Assembly: GCA_902826055.1 (NCBI GenBank)
Contig: CADEDJ010000024.1
Coordinates: forward strand, 1-43,382
DNA from: an uncultured Nitrosomonas sp.
GTDB lineage: Bacteria; Pseudomonadota; Gammaproteobacteria; Burkholderiales; Nitrosomonadaceae
DNA: 43,382 nucleotides
Direction of reading: 5' to 3'
In this document: piece by piece, positions 19,864 to 27,611 of the stretch
How positions within the stretch are numbered: the stretch's first letter is position 1
How the letters are laid out: each line of letters opens with the position of its first letter
Notes under the pieces: generated by a model
Told to the model about the DNA's origin: nothing
The model's input: only the letters and a program-made list of their open reading frames with translations
The model's database searches: none
Translations under genes and position numbers: made by a program

Positions 19864-20268
19864 CTACCCCGCTTCTTTTTTTGTTGCAACACCAACACTC
19901 TCGGCCCCTGCCAAGCGTGCCTGATCCACTACTTCAACCAATTTCCCCGCTGGAACACCTTCATCCGTCACTACCAAAACCACCTTGCTCGAAGCAGTAC
20001 TCAATAAATCGCGCAGCTTGCTTTGTATTAGCCACAAGCGTACGGGTTCACCATCCATATAGGTATCACCGTTACGATCGATGAATAAACGAATTGCCTT
20101 GCTTGATGCTGCAACAGAACTACTTGCTTTGGGACGCTCCAGTTCCAGCTTCATATCTTTAACAAAAGTCGTTGTCACCATGAAGAAAATCAATAAAATG
20201 AATACGATATCAATCAATGGCGCCATATCAATCGTGGCTTCGGCTTCAGCAGGCTCGTGATTTCTCAT
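19864..20268 (-). CDS. exbD: ExbD proton-channel subunit
   Basis: 134 residues. One N-terminal membrane helix, IDMAPLIDIVFILLIFFMV, carries the Asp (PLID) that ExbD/TolR proteins need for proton passage. The periplasmic part (SKAIRLFIDRNGDTYMDGEPV ... SKVVLVVTDEGVPAGKLVEVVDQARLAGAESVGVATKK) has the family fold. The start ATGA overlaps the end of exbB by 4 nt, a sign of translational coupling. Confidence 0.93.
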   Translation of the reverse strand: MRNHEPAEAEATIDMAPLIDIVFILLIFFMVTTTFVKDMKLELERPKASSSVAASSKAIRLFIDRNGDTYMDGEPVRLWLIQSKLRDLLSTASSKVVLVVTDEGVPAGKLVEVVDQARLAGAESVGVATKKEAG

Positions 20269-20894
20269 AATTGACGCCCTTTTTTTATTAAATAATTTTC
20301 ACTGGTTTGATGGCACAATAAATCCTTCACCTGGGAAAGATCCTGTTCAATCTGATGTTGTTTGCGGTTCAGCAAACTATTGGCCAGCAAGCCGGGAATT
20401 GCTACAGTTAACCCCATCTGTGTAGTAAACAAAGCTTGCGAAATGCCGCCGGCAATACCGCCAGACTGGGAATGCAGCGTCATGGTCGCCAGCGAATCAA
20501 ATGTTTCAATCATTCCCATTACCGTTCCCAACAAGCCTAGTAATGGAGAAATCATAACGACGATGCGAATCAGTGCAGAAAATTTTACAATTTCCCTTTC
20601 ATATTCATAGAAAGCAGCATCCAGATGACGCCGAAGATTTTTTACCCCTCTGTTCTTTAATGCAATTCCCTGCTTGACTGCTTGAGCCACAATATTTTTT
20701 GCAACTTTGTCTTGGTGGTGTTGATAGTACTTCACCATGTCGCGCACCCCCATCAACCGAGGCTCTTTCATGACCCAAAATCGATACCCAACACCATACC
20801 AAAGCAATAAAGTACAAAGTACGAGTGGAGGCATAACAACACCTCCTGCAACAAACAACGCCTTAATCAATAGGGTTAGTTCAGTAAGATTCAT
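20265..20894 (-). CDS. exbB: ExbB proton-channel subunit
   Basis: 209 residues with three predicted membrane segments: ~15-32 (FVAGGVVMPPLVLCTLLLW), ~107-130 (IVVMISPLLGLLGTVMGMIETF) and ~150-170 (FTTQMGLTVAIPGLLANSLL). The MotA/TolQ/ExbB signature ISPLLGLLGTVMGMIETFDSL is present. It starts 2 nt after the stop of the long ExbB-like gene and overlaps exbD by 4 nt. With ExbD it forms the pentameric motor that powers TonB. Confidence 0.92.
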   Translation of the reverse strand: MNLTELTLLIKALFVAGGVVMPPLVLCTLLLWYGVGYRFWVMKEPRLMGVRDMVKYYQHHQDKVAKNIVAQAVKQGIALKNRGVKNLRRHLDAAFYEYEREIVKFSALIRIVVMISPLLGLLGTVMGMIETFDSLATMTLHSQSGGIAGGISQALFTTQMGLTVAIPGLLANSLLNRKQHQIEQDLSQVKDLLCHQTSENYLIKKGRQL

Positions 20895-20895
20895 T

Positions 20896-22389
20896 TCAGG
20901 CGTTACTCAATACCAAAGCATTGTCATCGATATCGGAGCCCGCAATCTCTTCAAGTTCAACTCCACCACCTAAAAAAACATTAATGATTCTTAAAGCGGA
21001 GTGTTCCATATCGCGTTTGATATTTCTTGCCCATGCAGATAGTAAAGAACCTATTAACAAAGCCGGAATGGCAACGATCAGTCCTAATTCTGTTGTTACC
21101 AGTGCTATCGAGATACCTTCAGAAAGCAATTTGGGATCACCCGTACCAAACTGGGTAATCATGTCAAACGTTTCAATCATTCCCGTTACCGTTCCCAGCA
21201 AACCTAGCAGGGGGGAGATGGAAGCAATCACCAAAATGGCGGAACCGAATCGATCCAACGGCCCTGATTCTTGAAGGATCGCTTCATAAACAATACCTTC
21301 CATGTGATCTCTGTCATCTTTTAAATGCCGTAATGTGTATAACAAAACCCGGCCGATGGCCGATGAATTGTCTTCGCAACTTTTTTTAGCCACATCTAGA
21401 TCGCCGGCAGTAAGCTGACGTATGATTTGATCGGAAAGATGTTTCGTATCGGCACTATTGATGCGCAGCAGATAAGCGCGTATCAGAATAAGAAATATGG
21501 CGATGAGACCCATTATCACTATGACCCAACCGATCGGACCGCCCGAATCAATAATTCCCTTAATGGTTTTTTCAGGAGTTTCTTCAATGGCATGGGTGCG
21601 CGATTCAAATAAATACAATTGCAAGGTATCCGGCTGTTGATTCTTACTCAAAGCCGCAACACTTTCTGCGCCAGAATTTCTCCATACCTTATAATCACCA
21701 CCGCCCGCAGGTACCAAGCTACCGCCACCTTCTGCACTGACACCATATGCCGCAATATTGCCTAACTGAATCAATGTTCCTTGCGTTTGCTTGCCATTTT
21801 CCAGGAAGAAGTTGCCGGGTTTCGTGTGAATTGTCCCCAACCCTTGCAATAACGATAGCGATTGCCTAAACAAATAACCTACCTTAGTTTGATCATTTTC
21901 TTTACTTTCCTTTAGCGATGCTGGAATTTCGATACCATGATTTTTCAAAGTAACTTCTGCCTGCAGATAGGTAGCTTCCAGAGCATCGCTACGTTCCGTA
22001 ACAGCAGCCTCTTTGCGTTCAACTTCAGTAAGCTGTGTCGTGAGCTGATCAATTTTTGTCGAGCGTTCGACAGAACTGCGTTCAAGCGCGTTTATCTTGC
22101 TGCTTAAAGCTTGCTCCTCTCGGTTTGCAGTCCCTTGATAGGTTCTTAAGCGTTCGGCTAATTCTCTTTTCTGAGCATCTAGAAATGCAAACTCTCGTTT
22201 ATAGGCAGTTTCCAAATTAACCGTATCCTGCTTCGCTGAATTCTGCTTTTTAGCCGGGGCAGTGTCAGATGCAGCTTGTGGTGTAGATATGGAAACATTC
22301 TTTTCAGAAACCTCAGCTTTATCTTCTTTTGCATATACCGATGCAATAAGCGTCATCAGTAGGAATGATAGTAATGATACTTTTGTCAT
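20896..22389 (-). CDS. Long ExbB-like protein with coiled-coil N-domain (TtpC-like)
   Basis: 497 residues. It has a signal peptide (ending near VYAKED) and a periplasmic region of about 250 residues. That region contains a long coiled coil (~55-150: QKRELAERLRTYQG ... EVERKEAAVTERSDALEATY) and a small globular part. A MotA/TolQ/ExbB channel domain follows from ~280, with ISPLLGLLGTVTGMIETFDMI. This is the layout of TtpC, the fourth subunit known from TonB2 systems of Vibrio. It overlaps the preceding DUF3450 gene by 4 nt (ATGA). The N-domain may span the periplasm and couple the motor to the DUF3450 and TPR proteins (inference). Confidence 0.88.
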   Translation of the reverse strand: MTKVSLLSFLLMTLIASVYAKEDKAEVSEKNVSISTPQAASDTAPAKKQNSAKQDTVNLETAYKREFAFLDAQKRELAERLRTYQGTANREEQALSSKINALERSSVERSTKIDQLTTQLTEVERKEAAVTERSDALEATYLQAEVTLKNHGIEIPASLKESKENDQTKVGYLFRQSLSLLQGLGTIHTKPGNFFLENGKQTQGTLIQLGNIAAYGVSAEGGGSLVPAGGGDYKVWRNSGAESVAALSKNQQPDTLQLYLFESRTHAIEETPEKTIKGIIDSGGPIGWVIVIMGLIAIFLILIRAYLLRINSADTKHLSDQIIRQLTAGDLDVAKKSCEDNSSAIGRVLLYTLRHLKDDRDHMEGIVYEAILQESGPLDRFGSAILVIASISPLLGLLGTVTGMIETFDMITQFGTGDPKLLSEGISIALVTTELGLIVAIPALLIGSLLSAWARNIKRDMEHSALRIINVFLGGGVELEEIAGSDIDDNALVLSNA

Positions 22390-23156
22390 TTTCTCAATGG
22401 GTTGGGTATTTCAAAGTAACCTTGCCGTATCTGTTTTTTCAATGAATCAAACAAGACTCTGACGTGCTCTATCTCAGTAGTATTTTCCAGAATCTCAAAT
22501 TTCCATCCGCCATCGGCTGACCGCTTGGCCATTCCGCTTCTGTTATCGCGGGTTTGAAAGAACAGGAAAACTGTGCCCAACTTTGCAATATCTACCAGCA
22601 CGTTTTCTCCATCCAGCAAAATGGTCTGCTGATAAATCCCGTTTTCTTTACTGAGACGAATTTCGTCTTCAATGAGAGACCACGCGTGATTAATGGCTTT
22701 ATTAGGATCAATCAATTGATTGGCAACATTATTTTCAAGATCCTCTATGGCTTTGAGCCGATCTTGCATCTTGAATGGAAAACCTGATTGAACATAGCGC
22801 TTATAGTCATCGAGAATGGCGAGTAAAACAGGTTTTAAAGTCTCGCCTGACTGTTCTGCTTTTTTAGCGGTTGCAGTCATTTTGTCGATGGAATTTTGCA
22901 GTTTCTCAAGACTGAGCTTTTGCCTTCTTTCTTCTACACTTAAATCCGCCAATTGTGAATTGAGTGCAGACATTCGACTGGTGTGTTTTTCCTTTTCAAC
23001 ATCCAATTGTGTTTGCAATGTCTCGACTTCACCCCGAATCTTGGCCAGCGATTTCGCTAAATTCTCTAAACTACTTGCTATTGCTGCAAAAGAATTGAGC
23101 AATAACGCTATTAGTCCTATGTATAAAATTATTTTCTTTATAAGATACTTGTGCAT
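22386..23156 (-). CDS. DUF3450 exported coiled-coil protein
   Basis: 256 residues. The signal peptide has a hydrophobic core at ~9-27. A coiled coil covers ~30-100 (LAKIRGEVETLQTQLDVEK, SVEERRQKLSLEKLQNSI), and the family-typical SGFPF follows near 122 with a C-terminal globular part (GTVFLFFQTRDNRSGMAK). DUF3450 genes stand first in operons with ExbB/ExbD/TonB in many proteobacteria, and this one fits exactly. Its biochemical role is not known. A PhoB-box-like site lies about 95 bp upstream of the ATG. Confidence 0.87.
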   Translation of the reverse strand: MHKYLIKKIILYIGLIALLLNSFAAIASSLENLAKSLAKIRGEVETLQTQLDVEKEKHTSRMSALNSQLADLSVEERRQKLSLEKLQNSIDKMTATAKKAEQSGETLKPVLLAILDDYKRYVQSGFPFKMQDRLKAIEDLENNVANQLIDPNKAINHAWSLIEDEIRLSKENGIYQQTILLDGENVLVDIAKLGTVFLFFQTRDNRSGMAKRSADGGWKFEILENTTEIEHVRVLFDSLKKQIRQGYFEIPNPLRK

Positions 23157-23249
23157 ACATTCAATCTAAAAATAAACTGGGCGAGATTAATAATTTTAGT
23201 TATCCATCAATCGCTCATCGTCAATGGATTGGCATGTTACAAGCGAAAT

Positions 23250-23267
23250 ATTTCACTTTCATGACAG
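23250..23267 (-). promoter_or_regulatory. PhoB-box-like direct repeat upstream of the TonB operon
   Basis: Read on the minus strand: CTGTCAT-GAAA-GTGAAAT. The first 7-mer is a perfect Pho-box half and the 4-nt spacer is right. The second half keeps 4 of 7 positions. It is oriented toward, and about 95 bp before, the DUF3450 start. The call is by eye. Confidence 0.5.
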
Positions 23268-23344
23268 CCAGATGAATTTGATGCTACTCACGCATTAGGC
23301 AAGAAATTTCAAATGATTCTATAATTTCTAATAAATAGAATTAC

Positions 23345-23463
23345 TTAAGGAGACCCTTAACAAGTGTCATTTTGAGCAAGAGAGAGAAATCTATTGCGTT
23401 GATGATTAAAGATTCCTCTCTACGCTCGGAATGACAAATGCGAGTTATTCAGAGTCTCCTTAA
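23345..23463 (+). repeat. Dispersed near-palindromic repeat (MITE-like), copy 1
   Basis: 119 bp bounded by TTAAGGAGAC and its perfect inverse GTCTCCTTAA. Beyond these ends, the left arm (GTGTCATTTTGAGC...GAGAGAAATCT) and the inverse of the right arm (TTGTCATTCCGAGC...GAGAGGAATCT) match imperfectly over about 50 bp each, so the whole element can fold as one hairpin. A second copy in inverse orientation is at 32430-32547. No coding capacity and no obvious target duplication. Confidence 0.85.
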
Positions 23464-23631
23464 ATAATTTTCTCGGCAATAAAAGAAAGATTTTTGTGGA
23501 TTATCAGAAACGTTTTGCTCTTCTTGCGATTCCACAAATTTAAGATTGCACGCTAATATTTTGATAACGCAGTTAAATTGATTGCATTAAATCATTCAGA
23601 AAAATATATTGCCGTTACATTTTTTAATAAA

Positions 23632-23674
23632 AAATCATTACATTCATAGTTTTGTCATAAAAATGTAATGATTT
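23632..23674. repeat. 13-bp perfect dyad around the phoB Pho box
   Basis: AAATCATTACATT (23632-23644) and AATGTAATGATTT (23662-23674) are exact inverse complements with 17 nt between. The right arm overlaps the second half of the Pho-box-like site. It could be a separate operator or a hairpin upstream of the -10. Confidence 0.6.
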
Positions 23675-23683
23675 GTTTATATT
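23652..23683 (+). promoter_or_regulatory. PhoB box and -10 of the phoB promoter
   Basis: TTGTCAT-AAAA-ATGTAAT (23652-23669) matches the 7-4-7 PhoB direct repeat well. TATATT at 23678-23683 lies 8 nt further and would serve as the -10, which is the usual Pho-promoter layout in which the box replaces the -35. This suggests phoB autoregulation. Confidence 0.62.
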
Positions 23684-23719
23684 ATTCCTGCAACTTTCAA
23701 TTACACATTTACTATTAAT

Positions 23720-24448
23720 ATGGCTGTAACAATACTAGTTGTAGAAGATGAGCCAGCAATCCAGGAATTGATTGCGCTTAATTTGAAAAGAGCAGGTCAT
23801 ATGGTGTTATGTGCGGATAGTGCACAACAAGCACGGTCATTGATCAATAATGTCTTGCCTGATCTTGTATTACTGGATTGGATGCTACCTGACATCACCG
23901 GGATAGAGTTTGCACGAAAGTTGCGACAGGAAGAACGTACCAAATCTATTCCTATCATCATGCTAACAGCGCGAACTCAGGAAAACGATAAAATTGCCGG
24001 ACTTGAAGCGGGTGCCGATGATTATATTACTAAGCCTTTTTCACCCCGCGAGCTTATTGCGCGAATCAAAGCAGTACTGCGCCGCCGTTTGCCTGAAATG
24101 TCCGATGAAATTATTGAGCTTGGCGGATTAAGGCTTGATCCCACAACGCACAGAGTTCATGTCAACAATGACATCGAGCCGTCAAAACCCGCAGAAGTTA
24201 GCTTGGGACCCACTGAATTTCGTCTTCTACACTATCTTATGGCATATAAAGAGCGTGTCCATACACGCGGACAGCTATTGGATCGTGTGTGGGGAGATCA
24301 TGTGTTTATTGAAGATCGAACAGTTGATGTTCATATTCGTAGACTTCGAAAAATCCTTGAATCCGTCGGTAAGGAAAATTTGGTGCAAACCGTACGAGGT
24401 ACTGGTTACCGTTTCTCAGTTGAATGTAACGAAGAAAGTATGGGGTAG
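23720..24448 (+). CDS. phoB: Phosphate-regulon response regulator PhoB
   Basis: 242 residues. The receiver domain (1-120) has the acidic pair Glu9-Asp10, phospho-acceptor Asp53 in LVLLDWMLPD, and Lys105 in ITKPFSP. The C-terminal winged-helix domain has LGPTEFRLLHYLM, RGQLLDRVWGDHVFIEDRTVDVHIRRLRK (split across the recognition helix) and VRGTGYRFS, all diagnostic of PhoB among OmpR-type regulators. It binds Pho boxes when phosphate is short. No phoR, phoU or pst genes are beside it, so its kinase must be elsewhere. It is divergent from the TonB operon, with a shared 563-bp region holding two Pho-box-like sites and a repeat element. No clear Shine-Dalgarno is seen before the ATG. Confidence 0.9.
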   Translation: MAVTILVVEDEPAIQELIALNLKRAGHMVLCADSAQQARSLINNVLPDLVLLDWMLPDITGIEFARKLRQEERTKSIPIIMLTARTQENDKIAGLEAGADDYITKPFSPRELIARIKAVLRRRLPEMSDEIIELGGLRLDPTTHRVHVNNDIEPSKPAEVSLGPTEFRLLHYLMAYKERVHTRGQLLDRVWGDHVFIEDRTVDVHIRRLRKILESVGKENLVQTVRGTGYRFSVECNEESMG

Positions 24449-24468
24449 ATATCAGTAAAAATAAGCAG

Positions 24469-24504
24469 ATACGCTTACAGTGTTTGCAAATACTGTAAGC
24501 GTAT
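24469..24504. terminator. Bidirectional terminator hairpin after phoB
   Basis: ATACGCTTACAGT (24469-24481) pairs perfectly with ACTGTAAGCGTAT (24492-24504) around a 10-nt loop. It lies between the convergent phoB and lipoprotein genes. The T-run after it is weak (TAATATT). Confidence 0.7.
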
Positions 24505-24515
24505 TAATATTCAGG

Positions 24516-25121
24516 TTATTTACCAAATGTGTTAACTTCAGGTGGAGAAATCAAATCAGTCTTATTAAATGAAAATAACAATAATACGGTGTATGCATTA
24601 TAAAAAGTATCGCCAAGAAAGGGCGATGACGATGCAATAAATCGATTAGAAGGCAGTTCAAAAATATCAAAATGAAATCTTGCGTAACCTACCTGGTTTT
24701 CTGCTTTAAACAAGGACAATTCAGGCAGTGAAATAGGAAGTAGGGAAGCTTGAATTGGCGGAATTCCAAAAAATTTTGATGCTAATTCAGTCCCCAGTGA
24801 ATTCACCACAATATTAATCCGGTGACTTGCATTTTCATCCTGCACAGCATAGCCATGTAATCCTAACCATCCTGCCACAATCCCTTTAACAACATCTTTA
24901 TCTGCACTAATTCCGGCAATATCAAGCTTAATGGCTGAGCCTCGTGGAATGGGAAAAGGTAAATCAGGTTGCTTAGGCAAACTGCGCATCACGGCCTCTG
25001 TAATCAGCAACTGTTCAGTTGCAGTTCTGGCAGAATTTGTAATTTTTTGTGTCGATGAACATGCAGAAAACAGCACTGCTACAGTTAAACTCAAACAAAG
25101 CGCTTTAACGATTCTCTTCAT
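24516..25121 (-). CDS. Predicted lipoprotein, possibly DUF6655-like
   Basis: 201 residues. A type II signal peptide ends in the lipobox LFSAC with Cys at residue 21, so the protein should be lipid-anchored. The mature part begins SSTQKITNSARTATEQLLITEAV and contains IAGWLGLHGYAVQDE-type segments, NIVVNSLGTELASKFFGIP, and a hydrophobic stretch near the end (TVLLLFSFNKTD). The TARTATEQLL signature recalls a family of uncharacterised lipoproteins (DUF6655, from memory). It stands alone, convergent with phoB, so it need not share its regulation. Function unknown. Confidence 0.72.
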   Translation of the reverse strand: MKRIVKALCLSLTVAVLFSACSSTQKITNSARTATEQLLITEAVMRSLPKQPDLPFPIPRGSAIKLDIAGISADKDVVKGIVAGWLGLHGYAVQDENASHRINIVVNSLGTELASKFFGIPPIQASLLPISLPELSLFKAENQVGYARFHFDIFELPSNRFIASSSPFLGDTFYNAYTVLLLFSFNKTDLISPPEVNTFGK

Positions 25122-25417
25122 TTTATAATGTTCCTGTTCTTAACTGTTATGGGTTAATGGATTATTTTACGCGAACAACAAAAGGCATGGTAGCACATCA
25201 AACGTAAGATTTATCCTATATTTAGCTTTGGTTTGTCCTGATAAGGTATGGTGGGTTTAGATGTTCGTATCAAAAATAAATAAGCTATCATTTTCCAATA
25301 TAATAGTTTAGCTACCCAGTTGGTTTAGAAGTTTTATTTTTTTACGCTCCTGTATTCAATCTCGCTATCAATTATTAAATTTATTCATTCAATAAACAAT
25401 AACTAAGGAGTTTTTTT

Positions 25418-26077
25418 ATGTCACTGCGCATTAATGATCAGGCACCTAATTTTCAGGCAGAAACTACACAAGGAAAAATTGATTTTCATAACTGGATCGG
25501 AGATAAGTGGGCCGTATTATTTTCTCATCCCAAAGATTTCACTCCCGTCTGTACAACCGAGTTAGGTTATATGGCGAGCATTCAATCCGAATTCGATAAA
25601 CGTAATACTAAAATTATCGGACTCAGTATTGATCCACTTGATGATCATCAAAAATGGCTAAAAGATGTTGAAGAAGTCGGCGGCGCCGCAATTGGTTATC
25701 CGGTTATTGCAGATACTGATCTCCATGTGGCCAAGCTCTACAATATGTTTCCAGCCGATGAAACAGGTTCAGCAGCGGGGCGGACCGCTATGACAAATGC
25801 CACCGTACGGTCAGTATTTGTCATTGGCCCTGATAAAAACATCAAACTCATGATGACATATCCGATGACTACGGGTCGTAACTTCAATGAGATCCTGCGT
25901 GTCATTGACTCTATGCAGTTAACCGCTAAACATAAAGTAGCAACGCCGGTAAACTGGCAGCAAGGCGAGGACGTCATCATAGTTCCTTCTGTCACTAATG
26001 AAGAAGCTGAAAAGACTTATCCAGAAGGTTGGAAAACAATCAAACCATACCTTCGTAAAGTAAAACAGCCAAGATGA
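25418..26077 (+). CDS. 1-Cys peroxiredoxin (Prx6/AhpC-TSA family)
   Basis: 219 residues, the usual length for Prx6-type enzymes. AAGGAG lies 7 nt before the ATG. The peroxidatic Cys45 sits in FTPVCTTELGY, with the supporting Arg and Thr of the family. No other cysteine occurs in the protein, so it is a true 1-Cys enzyme needing an external thiol. The C-terminal domain has the conserved ATPVNWQQGEDVIIVPSV and ends PEGWKTIKPYLRKVKQP. It reduces hydrogen peroxide and lipid peroxides in the cytoplasm. The gene is monocistronic. Confidence 0.93.
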   Translation: MSLRINDQAPNFQAETTQGKIDFHNWIGDKWAVLFSHPKDFTPVCTTELGYMASIQSEFDKRNTKIIGLSIDPLDDHQKWLKDVEEVGGAAIGYPVIADTDLHVAKLYNMFPADETGSAAGRTAMTNATVRSVFVIGPDKNIKLMMTYPMTTGRNFNEILRVIDSMQLTAKHKVATPVNWQQGEDVIIVPSVTNEEAEKTYPEGWKTIKPYLRKVKQPR

Positions 26078-26355
26078 TATAAACGTTTCAGACCTTGTGG
26101 AAGTTTTGGAGGATAACCGCCGTACCAATGTTTGATCAAGAAAACGAGATAAATTTTTCTTGTTAACCGAAGTTGTTTGCATTCGATTTTGATCATTCAG
26201 GGAAACTTCCTCCAAATCTCCATCAGGCCGGCCTGTCTGATCAACTGACCCATTCCTAGTTGCAAAGACTAAATCTCAGATTCCCCATCTGCGCATCAAA
26301 TCCTTACCTGGTGAAATGTTTCAAAAACGCGAATGCATTGCGGCTTGAACGAATC

Positions 26356-26814
26356 CTATTCTTCCGCCGCCTTATTAAACAAGAAACGTCCGATTAATTC
26401 TTCGAGCACCATGGCTGAATTGGTTTTCATAACTTTGTCGCCATTTTTTAACATTGTTTCATCACCGCCTGCAGCCAATCCAATATACTGCTCGCCCAAC
26501 AAGCCTGACGTCAGGATGCTGGCAAAAGTGTCTGTAGGGAATGTAAAGCGGCTATCCATACTCATGGTTACCACAGCATCGTAGGTTTGTGTGCTGAACT
26601 GAATGTCCGTGACACGCCCCACGACTACTCCGGCACTTTTCACCGGTGCACGTACCTTCAATCCGCCAATATTTTCAAAATTCCCAGTAATAATATAACT
26701 TTGTGATGGATTATAAGCATTTAAATTGCCCACCTTAAGGCTCAACACCATCAGTGCAGCAACGCCAGCCGTTACGAAAAATCCCACCCATAAATCCATT
26801 GTTGTCCGCTGCAT
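26356..26814 (-). CDS. mlaD: MlaD, MCE-domain substrate-binding subunit
   Basis: 152 residues. A single N-terminal membrane helix (LWVGFFVTAGVAALMVLSLKV) is followed by one MCE domain (NIGGLKVRAPVKSAGVVVGRV, then TSGLLGEQYIGLAAGGDE). It belongs to the MlaFEDB transporter that moves phospholipids between the two membranes and keeps the outer-membrane leaflet asymmetric. The ATG shares one base with the mlaE TAA stop, and AGAGGAG lies just upstream. It ends the cluster; no mlaC or mlaB follows. Confidence 0.92.
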   Translation of the reverse strand: MQRTTMDLWVGFFVTAGVAALMVLSLKVGNLNAYNPSQSYIITGNFENIGGLKVRAPVKSAGVVVGRVTDIQFSTQTYDAVVTMSMDSRFTFPTDTFASILTSGLLGEQYIGLAAGGDETMLKNGDKVMKTNSAMVLEELIGRFLFNKAAEE

Positions 26815-27611
26815 TAACTCACTCCTCTAAACATGAAAGCGGTCAAAATAAAATCAAGCCCTAAAATTACCAATGATGAGGTCACTACCGTACGTGTGGT
26901 CGCTCCGGAAACCCCTTCTGCCGTAGGCGGGGCATCGTAACCTTCAAATACCGCAATCGCCGTGACCGCAACACCAAAAAAGCAGCTTTTAATAAAACCA
27001 TTCAGAATATCAAATCTGAAATCAACCGCGCTTTGCATTTGCGACCAATAAGTTCCCTCATCAACACCTATGAAAACGACAGTCACCAGATAACCCCCAT
27101 ACACGCCCATTACCGAAAAAATAGCGGCCAAAAATGGCATAGAAATGACACCTGCCCAGAAACGTGGCGCGACCACACGAGCAACTGGATCGACTGCCAT
27201 CATTCCCATCGCTGCCAATTGTTCTGTAGCTTTCATTAAACCTATTTCTGCCGTAATGGCTGAACCCGCACGGCTTGCAAACAATAAAGCGGCGACTACT
27301 GGTCCCAACTCACGTACCAGCGACAAAGCCACTAATGTACCAACGGCCGACTCGGATCCATATTTTTGTAAAGTCTCGTAGCCTTGTAGTCCCAGTACCA
27401 TCCCCACAAACAAACCCGACACTACAATAATGATTAATGATAAAACACCAGTGAAATACAATTCTCTGATCACCAGGTTAAAACGGCGCAGGCTTGTTCC
27501 CGATTTTAATAGCACCAAAACAAAAAACCGGCTGGCATGACCCAAGCGCCAGATACTTTCTATTGCCCGATGCCCAATATTCTGAATAGCTGATAGGATA
27601 TGCCTAGACAC
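26814..27611 (-). CDS. mlaE: MlaE, permease of the phospholipid transporter
   Basis: 265 residues from a GTG at 27611, placed 6 nt after GGAGG and overlapping the end of mlaF by 8 nt. The open frame runs on upstream to 27755, but that part lies inside mlaF in another frame and lacks homology. The length then matches the E. coli protein (~260). Conserved segments are LIIIVVSGLFVGMVLGLQGY, RELGPVVAALLFASRAGSAI, AEIGLMKATEQ and the C-terminal VTSSLVILGLDFILTAFMF. About five to six membrane segments. It forms the membrane core that couples MlaF ATP hydrolysis to lipid movement. Confidence 0.92.
   Translation of the reverse strand: MSRHILSAIQNIGHRAIESIWRLGHASRFFVLVLLKSGTSLRRFNLVIRELYFTGVLSLIIIVVSGLFVGMVLGLQGYETLQKYGSESAVGTLVALSLVRELGPVVAALLFASRAGSAITAEIGLMKATEQLAAMGMMAVDPVARVVAPRFWAGVISMPFLAAIFSVMGVYGGYLVTVVFIGVDEGTYWSQMQSAVDFRFDILNGFIKSCFFGVAVTAIAVFEGYDAPPTAEGVSGATTRTVVTSSLVILGLDFILTAFMFRGVS

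Noticed and set aside
25919..26215. 98-codon minus-strand frame at the end of the peroxiredoxin gene
   Set aside because: About half of it overlaps the peroxiredoxin coding region in antisense and no family is recognised.
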